DNA of 64,000 nucleotides from Alphaproteobacteria bacterium (lineage in GTDB: Bacteria; Pseudomonadota; Alphaproteobacteria; Rhodospirillales; WMHbin7), in NCBI GenBank assembly GCA_015231795.1, contig JADGAX010000005.1, positions 182,507-246,506 on the forward strand. The letters run 5' to 3'. The position numbers and the translations under genes were made by a program. This document shows positions 39,539-50,318 of this stretch, in pieces. Position 1 is the stretch's first letter, and the number at the start of each line of letters is the position of its first letter. The notes beneath the pieces are model-generated. The model searched no databases. It was not told the origin of the DNA and worked only from the letters and a program-made list of their open reading frames with translations.

Positions 39539-40660
39539 TTATTTGATCTCCTCTGGGATGGCGATGCCCAAGGGCGAGAATCCCCCGCGCACGGCATCGA
39601 CGTGACAGGCCTGGCAATTGGCTTTGCCGCCGACCAATTTGGATTTGAAAACAGGTTCCGGGATTTTGCGGTGTCTGCGCTCCCAGAAAACGGAAGCGGT
39701 GATGCGCATGGGATCGTCGGCCTTCAAGGTGGCTGGAATGCGTTGCCCGGCCTTGGTGTCCCAACCCAGTTCGGACGACTTGACCAGCCAGCTTTCAAGC
39801 TCCTGGCGATTGCCTTCCGTCAGGCTGGCATCGTCGCCGAAATGATCGGACAAGCCCGCCATCACCAGCTTCCACGAGGAAGACGGCAGCAGACTGGGAT
39901 GATGCGGCGTATGGCAAGCTCCGCACTCTTTGACGTATTGGGGATTGTGGCCCAGCATGGGAACGCCCAGGGCGGGCTTGAGCGAGGAATAGAACATGGT
40001 CGAACCCAGGCTCGCGACGACAAGGCTGGCAAGAACGGCGGCTAGGCCGGGGCGCGCGATGGGCGCCTCGCCGGGAGGGACCACGGCGGCAGGGTGCGCT
40101 TCCTTGCGGCCATGGATCATCGAGCGGATCAGGTTTTCCTTCAGCAAGACGCTTTCCAGGATCACGCCCGCCACATGCAGCCCTGCCAGGACCAACAGGA
40201 TATTGACCAGAAGTTCATGAATTTCCTTGGCTTGGCGGCCCTGGGCAAAGGTCAGGTAGGGCGCCAAGGGACCGGCCTTGTCGAAGCCGCCCATGGTGGC
40301 GATGCCGCTGGCCACCACGCCCAGCAAAACCACGAGCAGGGCCACGATCATGACGCCGCCCGCCGGATTGTGGCCGACAAAGCGCTGTGGTTTGCCAGAA
40401 AGCAATGATTTCAGGTGGCTAAGAACCGTGACCGGCCCGCGAACAAAGCTGGTGAAGCGCTGGTGCCAGCTTCCGAACAGTCCCCAGAACAGGCGGAAAA
40501 CCAGCATGGCGCCGATGCCGAAGCCCAGAACTTCATGCAGTCCCAGCAACGATGGCGGCCCCACTTCCACGGTCAGCCAAGCGCCGACCACGAAGGCCAG
40601 AAGCAGCCAGTGGAAAATGCGGATTTCAATGTCCCAGACAAGAGCGGGTTTGTTCGTCAT
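39539..40660 (-). CDS. Cytochrome b561-type membrane protein fused to a diheme cytochrome c domain
   Basis: The 373-residue protein joins two parts. Residues 1-185 form a cytochrome b561-type four-helix membrane domain with likely heme ligands His17, His42, His148 and His162. A fifth span at about 205-225 leads to a periplasmic DHC-like domain with heme sites CGACH (246-250) and CQACH (349-353). In described SHP operons the cytochrome b and DHC are usually separate genes. Here one chain could take electrons from quinol to the periplasm. It is the first gene of the operon. Confidence 0.88.
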   Translation of the reverse strand: MTNKPALVWDIEIRIFHWLLLAFVVGAWLTVEVGPPSLLGLHEVLGFGIGAMLVFRLFWGLFGSWHQRFTSFVRGPVTVLSHLKSLLSGKPQRFVGHNPAGGVMIVALLVVLLGVVASGIATMGGFDKAGPLAPYLTFAQGRQAKEIHELLVNILLVLAGLHVAGVILESVLLKENLIRSMIHGRKEAHPAAVVPPGEAPIARPGLAAVLASLVVASLGSTMFYSSLKPALGVPMLGHNPQYVKECGACHTPHHPSLLPSSSWKLVMAGLSDHFGDDASLTEGNRQELESWLVKSSELGWDTKAGQRIPATLKADDPMRITASVFWERRHRKIPEPVFKSKLVGGKANCQACHVDAVRGGFSPLGIAIPEEIK

Positions 40661-40820
40661 GACGCTACCTTTTCATAGTCAAGCTGAAGGCAAACTGAAC
40701 GGAAAATGGCAGGGGATGTTTAACCAGAAATTGACGACTTCGAGCGAAACTGTCATCACAACGGCAAAGTCGTTCGACAGCGGCCTTGTCCTTATAATCC
40801 CTTCGCCACATATAGGAAGC

Positions 40821-42257
40821 ATGTTGCACCGTCCCCTGCTCCTTCCCTGCCTGTTTCTGGTTCTGCTGACCCCCACAGGCTGCGGCGGCCCTCCCGACGC
40901 CCAAACCCGGGAATTGGCGCGCTTTTCAGTGGTCTACGACCGTTACGTCGATCCCAGCGCCACCCCGACCCAAAGGCGCGGCCAGATGGACGTTTTCAGG
41001 CTGGCGCTGAAACGGGTCCATGATCTTTATGTGACGCCCACCGACAGCAAGCTGCTGATCGACGCCGCCATCAAGGGCGTGGAAGACGACAAGCCCAAGC
41101 CCGCCTCGCTGCCGCCCGGCGATCTAGTGGAAAAGGCGCTGGGCAACATGCTGTCGACCCTGGATCCCCATTCCAATTACCTGACGCCCGATCAATACAA
41201 AGACCTGTCTTCCAGCACCCGCGGCGAGTTCGGCGGCCTTGGCATCGAGATCGCCATGGAAAACGAGGAAGTGAAGGTCGTCTCGCCGATCGACGGCACG
41301 CCTGCCGCCAAGGCCGGACTGAAGTCGGGCGACATCATCACCCATGTCGAAGGCGAAGCCATCAAGGGACAAACGCTTTCCCAGGTCGTGCGCAAGCTGC
41401 GCGGCAAGCCGGGCACCAGCGTTCGCATCTCGATCCGTCGCGAAAGCGGCTCGCCGTTCCAGGTTTCGATCATCCGGGCGATCATCGTCGTCAAGCCCGT
41501 GCGCTGGCATTTGGAATCCAATGTCGGCTATCTGCGCCTGACCACCTTCAACGAACATGCCGACGAAGAGTTGAAGCTGGCGGTCAAGGAGATCGAGAAG
41601 CAAGCGGGTGCCTCGCTGAAGGGCTATGTGCTGGACCTGCGCAACAATGCGGGCGGCCTGCTGGATCAGGCGGTGCGCATCTCCGACGACTTCCTGAATT
41701 CCGGCGAAGTGGTGGCCGTGCGCGGGCGCAAAAGCGGCGAGGAACATTACAAGGCGCGGGTCGGCGACGTGATTGCCGGACGCCCCCTGGCCGTCTTGAT
41801 CAATCCAGGCTCGGCCTCGGCCAGCGAAATCGTAGCGGGCGCGCTGCAAGACCATAAACGAGCCGTGCTGCTGGGCACGACGTCGTTCGGCAAGGGCAGC
41901 GTGCAGACCATTCTGCCGCTTGAGCATGGCTCGGCCCTGAAGCTGACCACGGCCCTTTACTACACGCCGTCGGGCCGCTCGATCCAGTCGCGCGGCATCG
42001 AACCCGATCTCGTGATCGCTGGCGATCCCGCCGAAGTGAAGCGCGAAGCCGACCTGACCAAGGCCCTGCCCGCCAGCGAGGCCAAGGGACCAAGGGCGGT
42101 GGCGCAATTCTCGGAAAGCATCTGCCCGGCGGCCCAGGACCCCAAGGACAAGTTGCTGGGCTGCGCCGTGGCCCTTCTGGAGGCTGGCGGGCTGCAGCAG
42201 TTCATCGCCTTGCGCAACGCGCAGGCCGCCGCTGGCGGCGCCCCAGCAGCGCAGTAA
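40821..42257 (+). CDS. S41-family carboxyl-terminal processing peptidase (lipoprotein)
   Basis: This 478-residue CtpA-type protease has a lipoprotein signal with likely lipidation at Cys21 (LTPTGC). A PDZ domain lies at about 145-215. In the protease core, Ser333 (in GSASASE) and Lys358 (in GTTSFGKG) are 25 residues apart, as in the Ser-Lys dyad of CtpB. The open frame extends far upstream, but the ATG at 40821 gives the signal peptide. It is divergent from the cytochrome operon and is followed seven bases later by rnhB. Confidence 0.92.
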   Translation: MLHRPLLLPCLFLVLLTPTGCGGPPDAQTRELARFSVVYDRYVDPSATPTQRRGQMDVFRLALKRVHDLYVTPTDSKLLIDAAIKGVEDDKPKPASLPPGDLVEKALGNMLSTLDPHSNYLTPDQYKDLSSSTRGEFGGLGIEIAMENEEVKVVSPIDGTPAAKAGLKSGDIITHVEGEAIKGQTLSQVVRKLRGKPGTSVRISIRRESGSPFQVSIIRAIIVVKPVRWHLESNVGYLRLTTFNEHADEELKLAVKEIEKQAGASLKGYVLDLRNNAGGLLDQAVRISDDFLNSGEVVAVRGRKSGEEHYKARVGDVIAGRPLAVLINPGSASASEIVAGALQDHKRAVLLGTTSFGKGSVQTILPLEHGSALKLTTALYYTPSGRSIQSRGIEPDLVIAGDPAEVKREADLTKALPASEAKGPRAVAQFSESICPAAQDPKDKLLGCAVALLEAGGLQQFIALRNAQAAAGGAPAAQ

Positions 42258-42264
42258 GGCAAAC

Positions 42265-42883
42265 GTGCCCGACTTCTCGCTGGAACAAGCGGCAAAGGGC
42301 GTCGTTGCCGGCATTGACGAGGCCGGGCGCGGCCCCTGGGCCGGACCCGTAGTGGCTGCAGCCGCCATTCTGGACCGCGAACGCATCCCCGCCGACATTG
42401 CCCACCGTCTTGATGATTCCAAGAAGCTGTCGCACGCCAAGCGAGAGGCCCTGTTCGCCTGCCTGACGCAAGGCGACTGGGCCTTGATCGGCATCGGCAT
42501 GGCGTCGCCTGCCGAGATCGATTCCGTCAACATCCTACAGGCCACCTATCTGGCCATGCGCCGCGCCTTCGAAGCACTAGGCGTCAGGGCCGATCTTGCC
42601 TTGGTCGATGGCAACCGTCCCCCGCCTTTGCCCTGCAAAGTTCAAACCGTGGTGAAGGGCGACGGCTTGTCGCTATCCATCGCCGCCGCCTCGATCGCGG
42701 CCAAGGTCACGCGCGACCGTTTGATGACCGACCTGTCTGCGCGTTATCCCGGCTATGGCTGGGAAAGCAATGCCGGATACGGAACCGCCCAACATCAAGC
42801 TGCCCTGGAGCAGTTGGGCGTAACACCCGAGCACCGGCGCAGCTTCGCCCCCGTGGCAGCCCTGGTGGGTCGCAGCTTGCCGT

Positions 42884-42885
<2 letters not shown>
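42265..42885 (+). CDS. rnhB: Ribonuclease HII
   Basis: The 206-residue enzyme removes ribonucleotides from DNA. The motif [15 protein letters not shown] opens the domain and holds the first catalytic acids, Asp18 and Glu19. The start is a GTG at 42265, seven bases after the protease stop. It precedes ccrM, an order shared by many alphaproteobacteria. The stop region contains the first of the GANTC sites described below. Confidence 0.94.
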
Positions 42886-44054
<1,169 letters not shown>

Positions 44055-44074
44055 AGCTTTCACTTCCCTCATGT

Positions 44075-44166
44075 GTCATGGCCGGGCTTGACCCGGCCAT
44101 CCACGATTTTCTTGCAAGGCCACCAGAAGGCTAGACGTGGATGCCCGGAACAAGTCCGGGCATGAC
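44075..44166. repeat. REP-like interrupted palindrome between ccrM and folC
   Basis: Two hairpins face each other: ATGGCCGGG/CCCGGCCAT (44078-44100) and ATGCCCGGA/TCCGGGCAT (44141-44163). The outer 31 bases on each side (44075-44105 and 44136-44166) are inverted copies with five mismatches. The whole unit is therefore a 92-base imperfect palindrome that nearly fills the gap between two convergent genes. It has the form of a dispersed intergenic repeat and could serve as a two-way terminator. Confidence 0.8.
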
Positions 44167-44173
44167 GTATCGG

Positions 44174-45475
44174 TTATTGCGACTGCATGGATTCGTCTGA
44201 ATTCCTTTCCAGCGCCTGTCCGGCCAAATACAACGAGCCGCAGATCAGTACGCGCGAAGGCGTGGCCGTATAGGCCGCCAGTTTGGAAAGCGCCGTCTCG
44301 ATGCTTTCCCCGGCCTCTGCATATAACAGTCCCTGGGCTTTCGCGGCAGCCACGATCTCGTCGGGCGCGATGAAGTCCTCGCCTTCGATCGGCACGGCGA
44401 TCATGCGTTCGGCCCTGGCGGCCAGCGGCTTGATGTATCCCGTGGCGTCCTTGCGCTTCAGCATGCCGAAAATCAGATGCAGCGGGCGGTCTTTCCAGTC
44501 GCGGGCCTGCAGCGCGATGGCCTTGGCGGCGTGCGGATTGTGCCCGCCGTCCAGCCACAATTCCCAGCCTGCGGGCAACAGGCCTGCCAGTTTGCCTGTT
44601 TTCAAATGCTGCAGGCGGGCGGGCCAATCCACGGTCTTCAGGCCCAGCGCCATGGCGGCGGGCGGAATGTGAAACCCTTCCAGCCGTTCCGCGGCGGCCA
44701 GGGCCAGACCGGCATTGTGCAGTTGGAAGGTTCCTTCCAGCGCCGGGGCGGCCATCGGGCCGATGGCGCCCGCGCGACCCTGGAAGACGACGCCTTCGGG
44801 ATGGGTGCGCAAGAACCATTCCTTGCCTTCGATCCATAAAGGGACGCCGAAAGAGAGCGAGCGGGCCTCCAGCACTTTCATGCTGGCGCGTTCCTGCTTG
44901 GCCAGCACGCAACCCACACCATATTTCATGATACCCGCCTTTTCGGCGGCGATGGCGGCCAGCGTATCGCCCAGATAGTCCATGTGATCCATGGCGATGG
45001 GCGTGATCACGGTCAGTAGCGGACGCTCGATCACATTGGTGGCGTCAAGCCGCCCACCCAGCCCGGTTTCCAAAAGCACGATGTCGGCTGGCGTTTCGCT
45101 AAAGGCAAGAAAGGCCGCCGCCGTCGTGGCTTCGAAGAAGGTGATCGGCTGGCCTGCATTGGCCGCTTCCACGCGCGCCAAAACATCGCGCAAATAGCCG
45201 TCGTCGATCAGGCTGCCCGCCAGACGAATGCGTTCGTTGAAACGCACCAGATGCGGCGATGTGTAGACATGAACGCGGTAACCCGCCGCCTCCAGAATGG
45301 CGCGCAGATAGGCGACCACCGATCCCTTGCCGTTGGTGCCCGCCACATGCACCACGGGCGGCAATTTCTTTTCGGGATTGCCCAGCGCCGTCAGCAGGCG
45401 CTGCACCCGAGACAGATCGAGATCGATCTCTTGCGGGTGCAGGCTCTTCAGTCGCGCCAGCAGTTCTTTAGGCAT
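44174..45475 (-). CDS. folC: Folylpolyglutamate synthase / dihydrofolate synthase
   Basis: This 433-residue Mur-ligase-fold enzyme adds glutamate to dihydropteroate and folates. The ATP loop GTNGKGS stands at 46-52. Length fits the bifunctional FolC. It overlaps accD by eight bases and is the last gene of the bdhA-trpBA-accD-folC run. Its stop lies eight bases from the REP-like palindrome. Confidence 0.95.
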   Translation of the reverse strand: MPKELLARLKSLHPQEIDLDLSRVQRLLTALGNPEKKLPPVVHVAGTNGKGSVVAYLRAILEAAGYRVHVYTSPHLVRFNERIRLAGSLIDDGYLRDVLARVEAANAGQPITFFEATTAAAFLAFSETPADIVLLETGLGGRLDATNVIERPLLTVITPIAMDHMDYLGDTLAAIAAEKAGIMKYGVGCVLAKQERASMKVLEARSLSFGVPLWIEGKEWFLRTHPEGVVFQGRAGAIGPMAAPALEGTFQLHNAGLALAAAERLEGFHIPPAAMALGLKTVDWPARLQHLKTGKLAGLLPAGWELWLDGGHNPHAAKAIALQARDWKDRPLHLIFGMLKRKDATGYIKPLAARAERMIAVPIEGEDFIAPDEIVAAAKAQGLLYAEAGESIETALSKLAAYTATPSRVLICGSLYLAGQALERNSDESMQSQ

Positions 45476-46358
45476 CAGCCCTGGCCAGCATCAGCACTTC
45501 GCCGGACGGCCCCTTGTTGCGCAACAGCGAGAAGATGCGGATAAGCGTGTCGCGCAACTGGTGGCGATGCACCACCATATCGACCATGCCGTGCTCTTCC
45601 AGATATTCGGCGCGCTGGAATCCCTCGGGCAGCTTCTCGCGGATGGTGTTCTCGATCACGCGAGCGCCCGCGAAGCCGATCACGGCGCCCGGCTCTGCGA
45701 TCTGGATGTCGCCCAACATGGCGAACGAGGCCGTCACGCCGCCGGTGGTGGGATCGGTCAGCAACACGATGTAGGGTAGGCCCTTTTCCTTGACCTTGTC
45801 GACCGCCACCGTGGTGCGCGCCATCTGCATCAAGGACAGAATGCCTTCTTGCATGCGCGCCCCGCCCGAAGCGGGAATCAGCAAAAGAGGCGAATCTTGG
45901 ATCACCGCCAGTTCGGCGGCCGAAACGATGCCCTCGCCCACCGCCACACCCATCGAGCCGCCCATGAATTCGAAATCGAAACCGGCCACCACGACATTCA
46001 TGCCGCCCATGCGCCCATGCGCCACGATAACGCCGTCCTGCTCGCCGGTGCGCGCGCGCGATTCCTTCAAGCGCCCGGAATAGCTTTTCAGGTCCTTGAA
46101 GCGCAAGGGATCGTCGGGCGTCTTCATCAATTCGATGCGGCTGTAGACGCCGTCGTCGAACAGCATGGACAGGCGGCGCTTGATGTTGAGCCGCATATGG
46201 CCGTTGCAGTGGGTGCAGACGTTCCAGTTCTTTTCAAGGTCGCGATGAAACACCATCTGGCCGCAAGCCGGGCATTTCTGCCACAGATTGTCCGGCACAT
46301 CCTTCGACTTCACCAGCTTTTGGATCTTGGGCCGGATATAGTTGGTCAGCCAGTTCAT
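45468..46358 (-). CDS. accD: Acetyl-CoA carboxylase carboxyltransferase, beta subunit
   Basis: The 296-residue subunit of the enzyme that makes malonyl-CoA for fatty acid synthesis has the N-terminal four-cysteine zinc site Cys29, Cys32, Cys48, Cys51 typical of AccD. The ATG at 46358, preceded by GGGAG, gives the normal N-terminus. The frame remains open further 5', across trpA. It follows trpA by 19 bases and overlaps folC by eight. The accA partner is not in the window. Confidence 0.96.
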   Translation of the reverse strand: MNWLTNYIRPKIQKLVKSKDVPDNLWQKCPACGQMVFHRDLEKNWNVCTHCNGHMRLNIKRRLSMLFDDGVYSRIELMKTPDDPLRFKDLKSYSGRLKESRARTGEQDGVIVAHGRMGGMNVVVAGFDFEFMGGSMGVAVGEGIVSAAELAVIQDSPLLLIPASGGARMQEGILSLMQMARTTVAVDKVKEKGLPYIVLLTDPTTGGVTASFAMLGDIQIAEPGAVIGFAGARVIENTIREKLPEGFQRAEYLEEHGMVDMVVHRHQLRDTLIRIFSLLRNKGPSGEVLMLARADA

Positions 46359-46377
46359 ATGAATATCTCCCGCTTCC

Positions 46378-47172
46378 CTATTTCCGCGCTTCTCTAACGC
46401 CGTCGGCCAGTTCAGCCACGAATTGATGCACCTTCGCCACGTCGCCGGTCGCCACCATTTCGACCACCGCCGAACCAACCACCGCCGCATCGGCATGTCT
46501 GGCCACCGCCACCGCCTGCAAGGGCGTCTTGATGCCGAACCCCACCGCGATGGGCAAGGACGTCTGCGCCTTCAAGCGTCCGACCGCGGCCCCCACCGCC
46601 GCCTCGCTGGCCGAGACGGTGCCGGTGACGCCGGTGATCGAGACATAGTACACGAAACCCGAAGCCTTGTTCAGCACCACCGGCAAGCGGGCGTCGTCGG
46701 TAGTGGGGGCGGTCAGGAAAATGAAATCGATTCCGCAACGAGACAACGGCACCAGCAGTTCATCGGCTTCCTCGGGCGGCAGATCGACCACGATCATGCC
46801 ATCGACCCCGGCCTTGGCCGCATCCTGGGCGAAACGCTCCACCCCATAGATATAGACGGGATTGTAATAGCCCATCAACACGATGGGGGTTTCGGCATCG
46901 CTCTGCCGGAAGGCGGCGACCATTTCAAGCACGCCAGGCAGCGTCATGCCCGCCGCCAGGGCGCGCTTCGACCCTTCTTGAATGGCCGGGCCGTCGGCCA
47001 TGGCGTCGGTAAAGGGCATGCCCAGTTCGATGATGTCGGCGCCCGCCTTGGGCAAGCCGTTCAAGATCGCCTGCGAGACATCGCGCCCGGGATCGCCCGC
47101 CGTCACGAACACCACGAGGCCCGCCCGGTTTTCGGCTTTCAACTTGGCGAAGCGTGGGGCCAGTCGGCTCAT
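46378..47172 (-). CDS. trpA: Tryptophan synthase, alpha subunit
   Basis: The 264-residue TIM barrel splits indole-3-glycerol phosphate. Catalytic Glu49 and Asp60 lie in [14 protein letters not shown], at the same positions as in E. coli TrpA. Its start overlaps the trpB stop by four bases, as usual for this channelled enzyme pair. Confidence 0.97.
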   Translation of the reverse strand: MSRLAPRFAKLKAENRAGLVVFVTAGDPGRDVSQAILNGLPKAGADIIELGMPFTDAMADGPAIQEGSKRALAAGMTLPGVLEMVAAFRQSDAETPIVLMGYYNPVYIYGVERFAQDAAKAGVDGMIVVDLPPEEADELLVPLSRCGIDFIFLTAPTTDDARLPVVLNKASGFVYYVSITGVTGTVSASEAAVGAAVGRLKAQTSLPIAVGFGIKTPLQAVAVARHADAAVVGSAVVEMVATGDVAKVHQFVAELADGVREARK

Positions 47173-48389
47173 GACACCCCTCCCTCGCCGCGAAATTTCT
47201 GAAGCGTCGCGATATCCTTGTCGCCGCGCCCGCTTAAATTCACTACCATCAGATGGTCCTTGGAAAGAGTGGAGGCCAGTTTGCCCGCATAGGCCATGGC
47301 GTGCGCTGATTCCAGGGCCGGAATGATCCCTTCCATGCGCGTCATCATGACGAAGGCGTCCAGCGCCTCCTCATCCGTGGCCGACACATAGGTGACGCGC
47401 CCCGTTTCCTTCAGCCAGGAATGTTCAGGTCCGATGCCGGGATAATCCAGCCCCGCCGAAATGGAATGACCTTCTTCAATCTGGCCGTCGTCGTTCATCA
47501 ACAGATAGGTGCGGTTGCCATGCAGCACGCCGGGACGTCCGCCCGCCAGCGATGCCGCATGTGCTTTGTCCAGCCCATGGCCCGCCGCCTCGACGCCGTA
47601 AATGGCGACGCCAGCGTCGTCCAGGAATGGATGGAACAGGCCCATGGCGTTCGAGCCGCCGCCGATGCAAGCCACCAGCGAGTCCGGCAGGCGGCCTTCC
47701 TGCGCTTTCATCTGTTCCTTCGTTTCCTCGCCGATCACGCATTGGAAATCGCGCACCATGGCAGGATAGGGATGCGGCCCGGCCACCGTGCCGATCAGGT
47801 AATAGGTGTCCTCGACGCGGGCCACCCAGTCGCGCAGGGCCTCGTTCATGGCGTCCTTCAGCGTGCCAGCCCCCGCCGTGACGGGGCGCACTTCGGCGCC
47901 CAGCAATTTCATGCGGTAGACATTGGGGGCCTGGCGCTCGATATCGGTAGCACCCATGAAGATGCAGCAATCAAGGCCCATCAGCGCGCAGGCGGTGGCG
48001 GTGGCGACGCCATGCTGGCCCGCCCCGGTCTCGGCGATGATGCGCTGCTTGCCCATGCGCTTGGCCAGCAGGATCTGGCCCATGCAGTTGTTGATCTTGT
48101 GGGCGCCGGTATGGTTCAGATCCTCGCGCTTCAAGAAAATTTTCGCCCCGCCGAAATGGCCGCTCAGGCGCTTGGCGAAATAAAGCGGGCTGGGACGGCC
48201 CACATAATGCGTCAGCAAATCGTCAAGCTGGGCCTTGAAGGCGGGATCGTTCCTGGCCTCGCCGTATGCCTGTTCGACCGACAGGATCAGGGGCATCAGG
48301 GTCTCGGCCACGAAGCGACCGCCGAAAATGCCGAAATGGCCGTTTTGGTCGGGGCCGCTGCGCAGCGAATTGGCGCGATGGTCAGGCAT
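47169..48389 (-). CDS. trpB: Tryptophan synthase, beta subunit
   Basis: The 406-residue PLP enzyme joins indole and serine. The cofactor lysine is Lys98 in HTGAHKINN, and the phosphate-binding GGGSNAMG is present. It overlaps the thioesterase gene upstream by eight bases and trpA downstream by four. The usual upstream trpF is absent here and is replaced by a thioesterase and bdhA. Confidence 0.97.
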   Translation of the reverse strand: MPDHRANSLRSGPDQNGHFGIFGGRFVAETLMPLILSVEQAYGEARNDPAFKAQLDDLLTHYVGRPSPLYFAKRLSGHFGGAKIFLKREDLNHTGAHKINNCMGQILLAKRMGKQRIIAETGAGQHGVATATACALMGLDCCIFMGATDIERQAPNVYRMKLLGAEVRPVTAGAGTLKDAMNEALRDWVARVEDTYYLIGTVAGPHPYPAMVRDFQCVIGEETKEQMKAQEGRLPDSLVACIGGGSNAMGLFHPFLDDAGVAIYGVEAAGHGLDKAHAASLAGGRPGVLHGNRTYLLMNDDGQIEEGHSISAGLDYPGIGPEHSWLKETGRVTYVSATDEEALDAFVMMTRMEGIIPALESAHAMAYAGKLASTLSKDHLMVVNLSGRGDKDIATLQKFRGEGGVS

Positions 48390-48828
48390 GGGCGTTCACT
48401 TGAAATTGCGAGAAGACGGCCCGAATTGGTTCGGGAATGGGTACGGGGCGCTGTGTAGCACGATCAACGAAAACATGCACCCAATGACCGGTGGCGGCGG
48501 CCTGCTTTTCGCCCTCTTCGAACAGTCCAAGCCCATAGCGCACGCTGGTGCAGCCCAAATGTTCGATGCAAAGCGTGGCGACGATGTTGCCGGGATAGCT
48601 GAGCGGCTTTAGAAAGCGGCATTGCGATTCGGCGGCGAAGACCAGCACCGGCTCGTCGAAACCGTGAAAGCCCGCCTTCTCGGCCAGGAATTTCAAGATC
48701 ACCGCCTCGTAATAGCGGTAGTAAAGCACATTGTTGATATGGCCGAACATGTCGTTGTCCGACCAGCGCGTGGGGATGGTCAGCCGGTAAGGAAAATGGT
48801 CGAGCGTGAGCGGAGCGTGCCTTGTCAT
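48382..48828 (-). CDS. Acyl-CoA thioesterase, YbgC/4HBT hotdog family
   Basis: The 148-residue hotdog protein has the catalytic loop [16 protein letters not shown], with Asp and His as in YbgC-type enzymes. The ATG at 48828 is preferred over one nine codons earlier, which would overlap bdhA, although its ribosome site is weak. It lies between bdhA and trpB, overlapping trpB by eight bases. The substrate is unknown; the partner bdhA suggests a C4 acyl-CoA. Confidence 0.85.
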   Translation of the reverse strand: MTRHAPLTLDHFPYRLTIPTRWSDNDMFGHINNVLYYRYYEAVILKFLAEKAGFHGFDEPVLVFAAESQCRFLKPLSYPGNIVATLCIEHLGCTSVRYGLGLFEEGEKQAAATGHWVHVFVDRATQRPVPIPEPIRAVFSQFQVNAHA

Positions 48829-48832
48829 GCGT

Positions 48833-49618
48833 CTACTGCGCCGTCCAGCCGCCATCCATGGGCAGCGAGGTGCCCGTCATGTTGGAAGCGGCTTCCGAGC
48901 ACAAGAACACCGCCAGCGCGCCCAATTGCTCGGGCATGGTGAAGCGCAAGCTGGGCTGCTTTTCGGCTAGCAGGCGACGCCCGCTTTCCTCGATCTCGAT
49001 GTCGCCCGCCTTGGCGCGCGCCACGATCTGCGCCTCAACCAATGGCGTGCGCACCCAGCCGGGGCAAATGGCGTTGACCGTGACGCCGGTGGTCGCCAGT
49101 TCCAGCGCCACCGTCTTGGTCAGCCCCACCAAACCGTGCTTGGCCGAGATATAAGCCGCCTTGTTGACCGAAGCGACCAACCCATGCGCCGAGGCGATGT
49201 TGATGATGCGCCCCCAATTCTTCTTCTTCATGCCGGGCACGGCGGCACGGATGGCGTAGAAAGGAGCCGAGAGATTGATGGCGATGACGGCTTCCCACTT
49301 CTCGGGCGGAAACTCTTCCACCGGGGCCACATGCTGAATGCCCGCATTATTGACCAGGATGTCCGCCGAACCCAGCTTGGCTTGCGCGGCCTGGATCATG
49401 TCGTCGATCTCGCCGGGTTTGGTCATGTCGGCGCTGTGATAGAGCGCCTTCACGCCGAAATCCGTCTCGATGCCTGCGCGGATTTTCTCGATCTCGGACG
49501 CGTCGCCCAAGCCGTTCAGCATGACGTCGGCTCCAGCGCCCGCCAACGCCCTGGCGATGCCAAGCCCGATGCCGCTGGTCGATCCGGTGACGACGCCAAC
49601 TTTTCCCTTGAGCGACAT
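48833..49618 (-). CDS. bdhA: D-3-hydroxybutyrate dehydrogenase
   Basis: This 261-residue SDR interconverts 3-hydroxybutyrate and acetoacetate with NAD. It has TGSTSGIG at 11-18, NNAG at 90-93 and the catalytic Ser143/Tyr156/Lys160 set. The length, and the C-terminal FLCSEAASNMTGTSLPMDGGW, match the bacterial 3-hydroxybutyrate dehydrogenase group closely. It links poly-3-hydroxybutyrate stores to the acetoacetate pool served by liuE and aacS. It is the first gene after the ribosomal cluster terminator. Confidence 0.93.
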   Translation of the reverse strand: MSLKGKVGVVTGSTSGIGLGIARALAGAGADVMLNGLGDASEIEKIRAGIETDFGVKALYHSADMTKPGEIDDMIQAAQAKLGSADILVNNAGIQHVAPVEEFPPEKWEAVIAINLSAPFYAIRAAVPGMKKKNWGRIINIASAHGLVASVNKAAYISAKHGLVGLTKTVALELATTGVTVNAICPGWVRTPLVEAQIVARAKAGDIEIEESGRRLLAEKQPSLRFTMPEQLGALAVFLCSEAASNMTGTSLPMDGGWTAQ

Positions 49619-49639
49619 GCGGCTATCTCCTTCAAACGA

Positions 49640-49673
49640 AACGGGGGACCATCCTTAAGGACAGTCCCCCGTT
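49640..49673 (-). terminator. Terminator at the end of the ribosomal cluster
   Basis: Read on the minus strand, AACGGGGGAC pairs with GTCCCCCGTT (ten pairs). Inside lies a two-base mismatch and a further three pairs around a TTAA loop, and TCGTTT follows the stem. It lies 23 bases beyond the rplQ stop and separates the ribosomal genes from bdhA, whose ribosome site comes directly after. Confidence 0.8.
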
Positions 49674-49696
49674 ATAGCGAATCAGAGCCTTACAAT

Positions 49697-50116
49697 CTAG
49701 GCTTCGGCGGCTTCTTCTTCCTCGGCCACCGGACCCGAATCCTGGCCCTTGGCCGACGTGTCGCGGTCAACCAGCTCGATCATGGCCATGGGCGCGCAGT
49801 CGCCATAGCGGAAACCGGCCTTGATGATGCGCGAATAGCCGCCCTTGCGGGTTTTGTAGCGCTCGGCCAGGGTGGTGAACAGCTTGTTGACGATGACCGC
49901 GTCTTGCAGCTGCGACAGCGCTTGGCGACGGGCATGCAGGCCGCCGCGCTTGCCCAGCGTGATCATCTTCTCGGCAATGGGGCGCAGATCCTTGGCCTTG
50001 GGCAGCGTGGTCTTGATCTGCTCGTGCTTGAGAAGAGCGACGACCATGTTGGCAAACATCGCCTTGCGATGCTCGCTGGTGCGGTTCAGTTTACGTCCGG
50101 CAACGGCGTGGCGCAT
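49697..50116 (-). CDS. rplQ: 50S ribosomal protein L17
   Basis: The 139-residue L17 opens with [20 protein letters not shown], the family N-terminus. The last 20 or so residues are an acidic Glu/Ala tail beyond the E. coli end. It is the last gene of the alpha operon, separated from rpoA by an unusually long 202-base gap that holds several hairpins, and it is followed by a terminator. Confidence 0.97.
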   Translation of the reverse strand: MRHAVAGRKLNRTSEHRKAMFANMVVALLKHEQIKTTLPKAKDLRPIAEKMITLGKRGGLHARRQALSQLQDAVIVNKLFTTLAERYKTRKGGYSRIIKAGFRYGDCAPMAMIELVDRDTSAKGQDSGPVAEEEEAAEA

Positions 50117-50252
50117 GATGCGTTACTCCTCTTAAGCTAGGCCTTCCAGGGGAAGGACCGATTACGAAACCCGCCGCCTCGGGCTTGGCCCTAAAGCACG
50201 GCGAGAATGGGCCGGAATGGCCCGTTTTAAATATGTCCCTCAATCGCCGGGC

Positions 50253-50312
50253 GGGATGCTCCGCATCCCTTGGCTCCCGCGCACATCGGTGCGCGAGCGC
50301 GCCTTGCGCGCT
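50253..50312. repeat. Three consecutive hairpins in the rpoA-rplQ gap
   Basis: Three stem-loops of seven pairs stand side by side: GGGATGC/GCATCCC (50253-50269), CGCGCAC/GTGCGCG (50278-50295) and AGCGCGC/GCGCGCT (50296-50312). The block is bracketed by CAATC (50241) and GATTG (50314), inverted copies of each other. A fourth short hairpin (GGGCC/GGCCC, 50209-50223) lies nearby. No open frame fits. It looks like a small structured intergenic element rather than a simple terminator. Confidence 0.7.
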
Positions 50313-50318
50313 TGATTG

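Noticed and set aside
44076..44912. 278-codon minus-strand ORF overlapping folC and the REP-like repeat
   Set aside because: It is a different frame of folC with an Arg/Gly-rich shadow composition and it crosses the palindrome.
50209..50223. GGGCC/GGCCC hairpin followed by GTTTTAAAT as a terminator
   Set aside because: The T-run follows on the plus strand, whereas rpoA and rplQ are read on the minus strand.
50253..50312. Serial hairpins considered as a CRISPR-like array
   Set aside because: The three units differ in sequence and have no spacers of even length; no cas gene is in the window.
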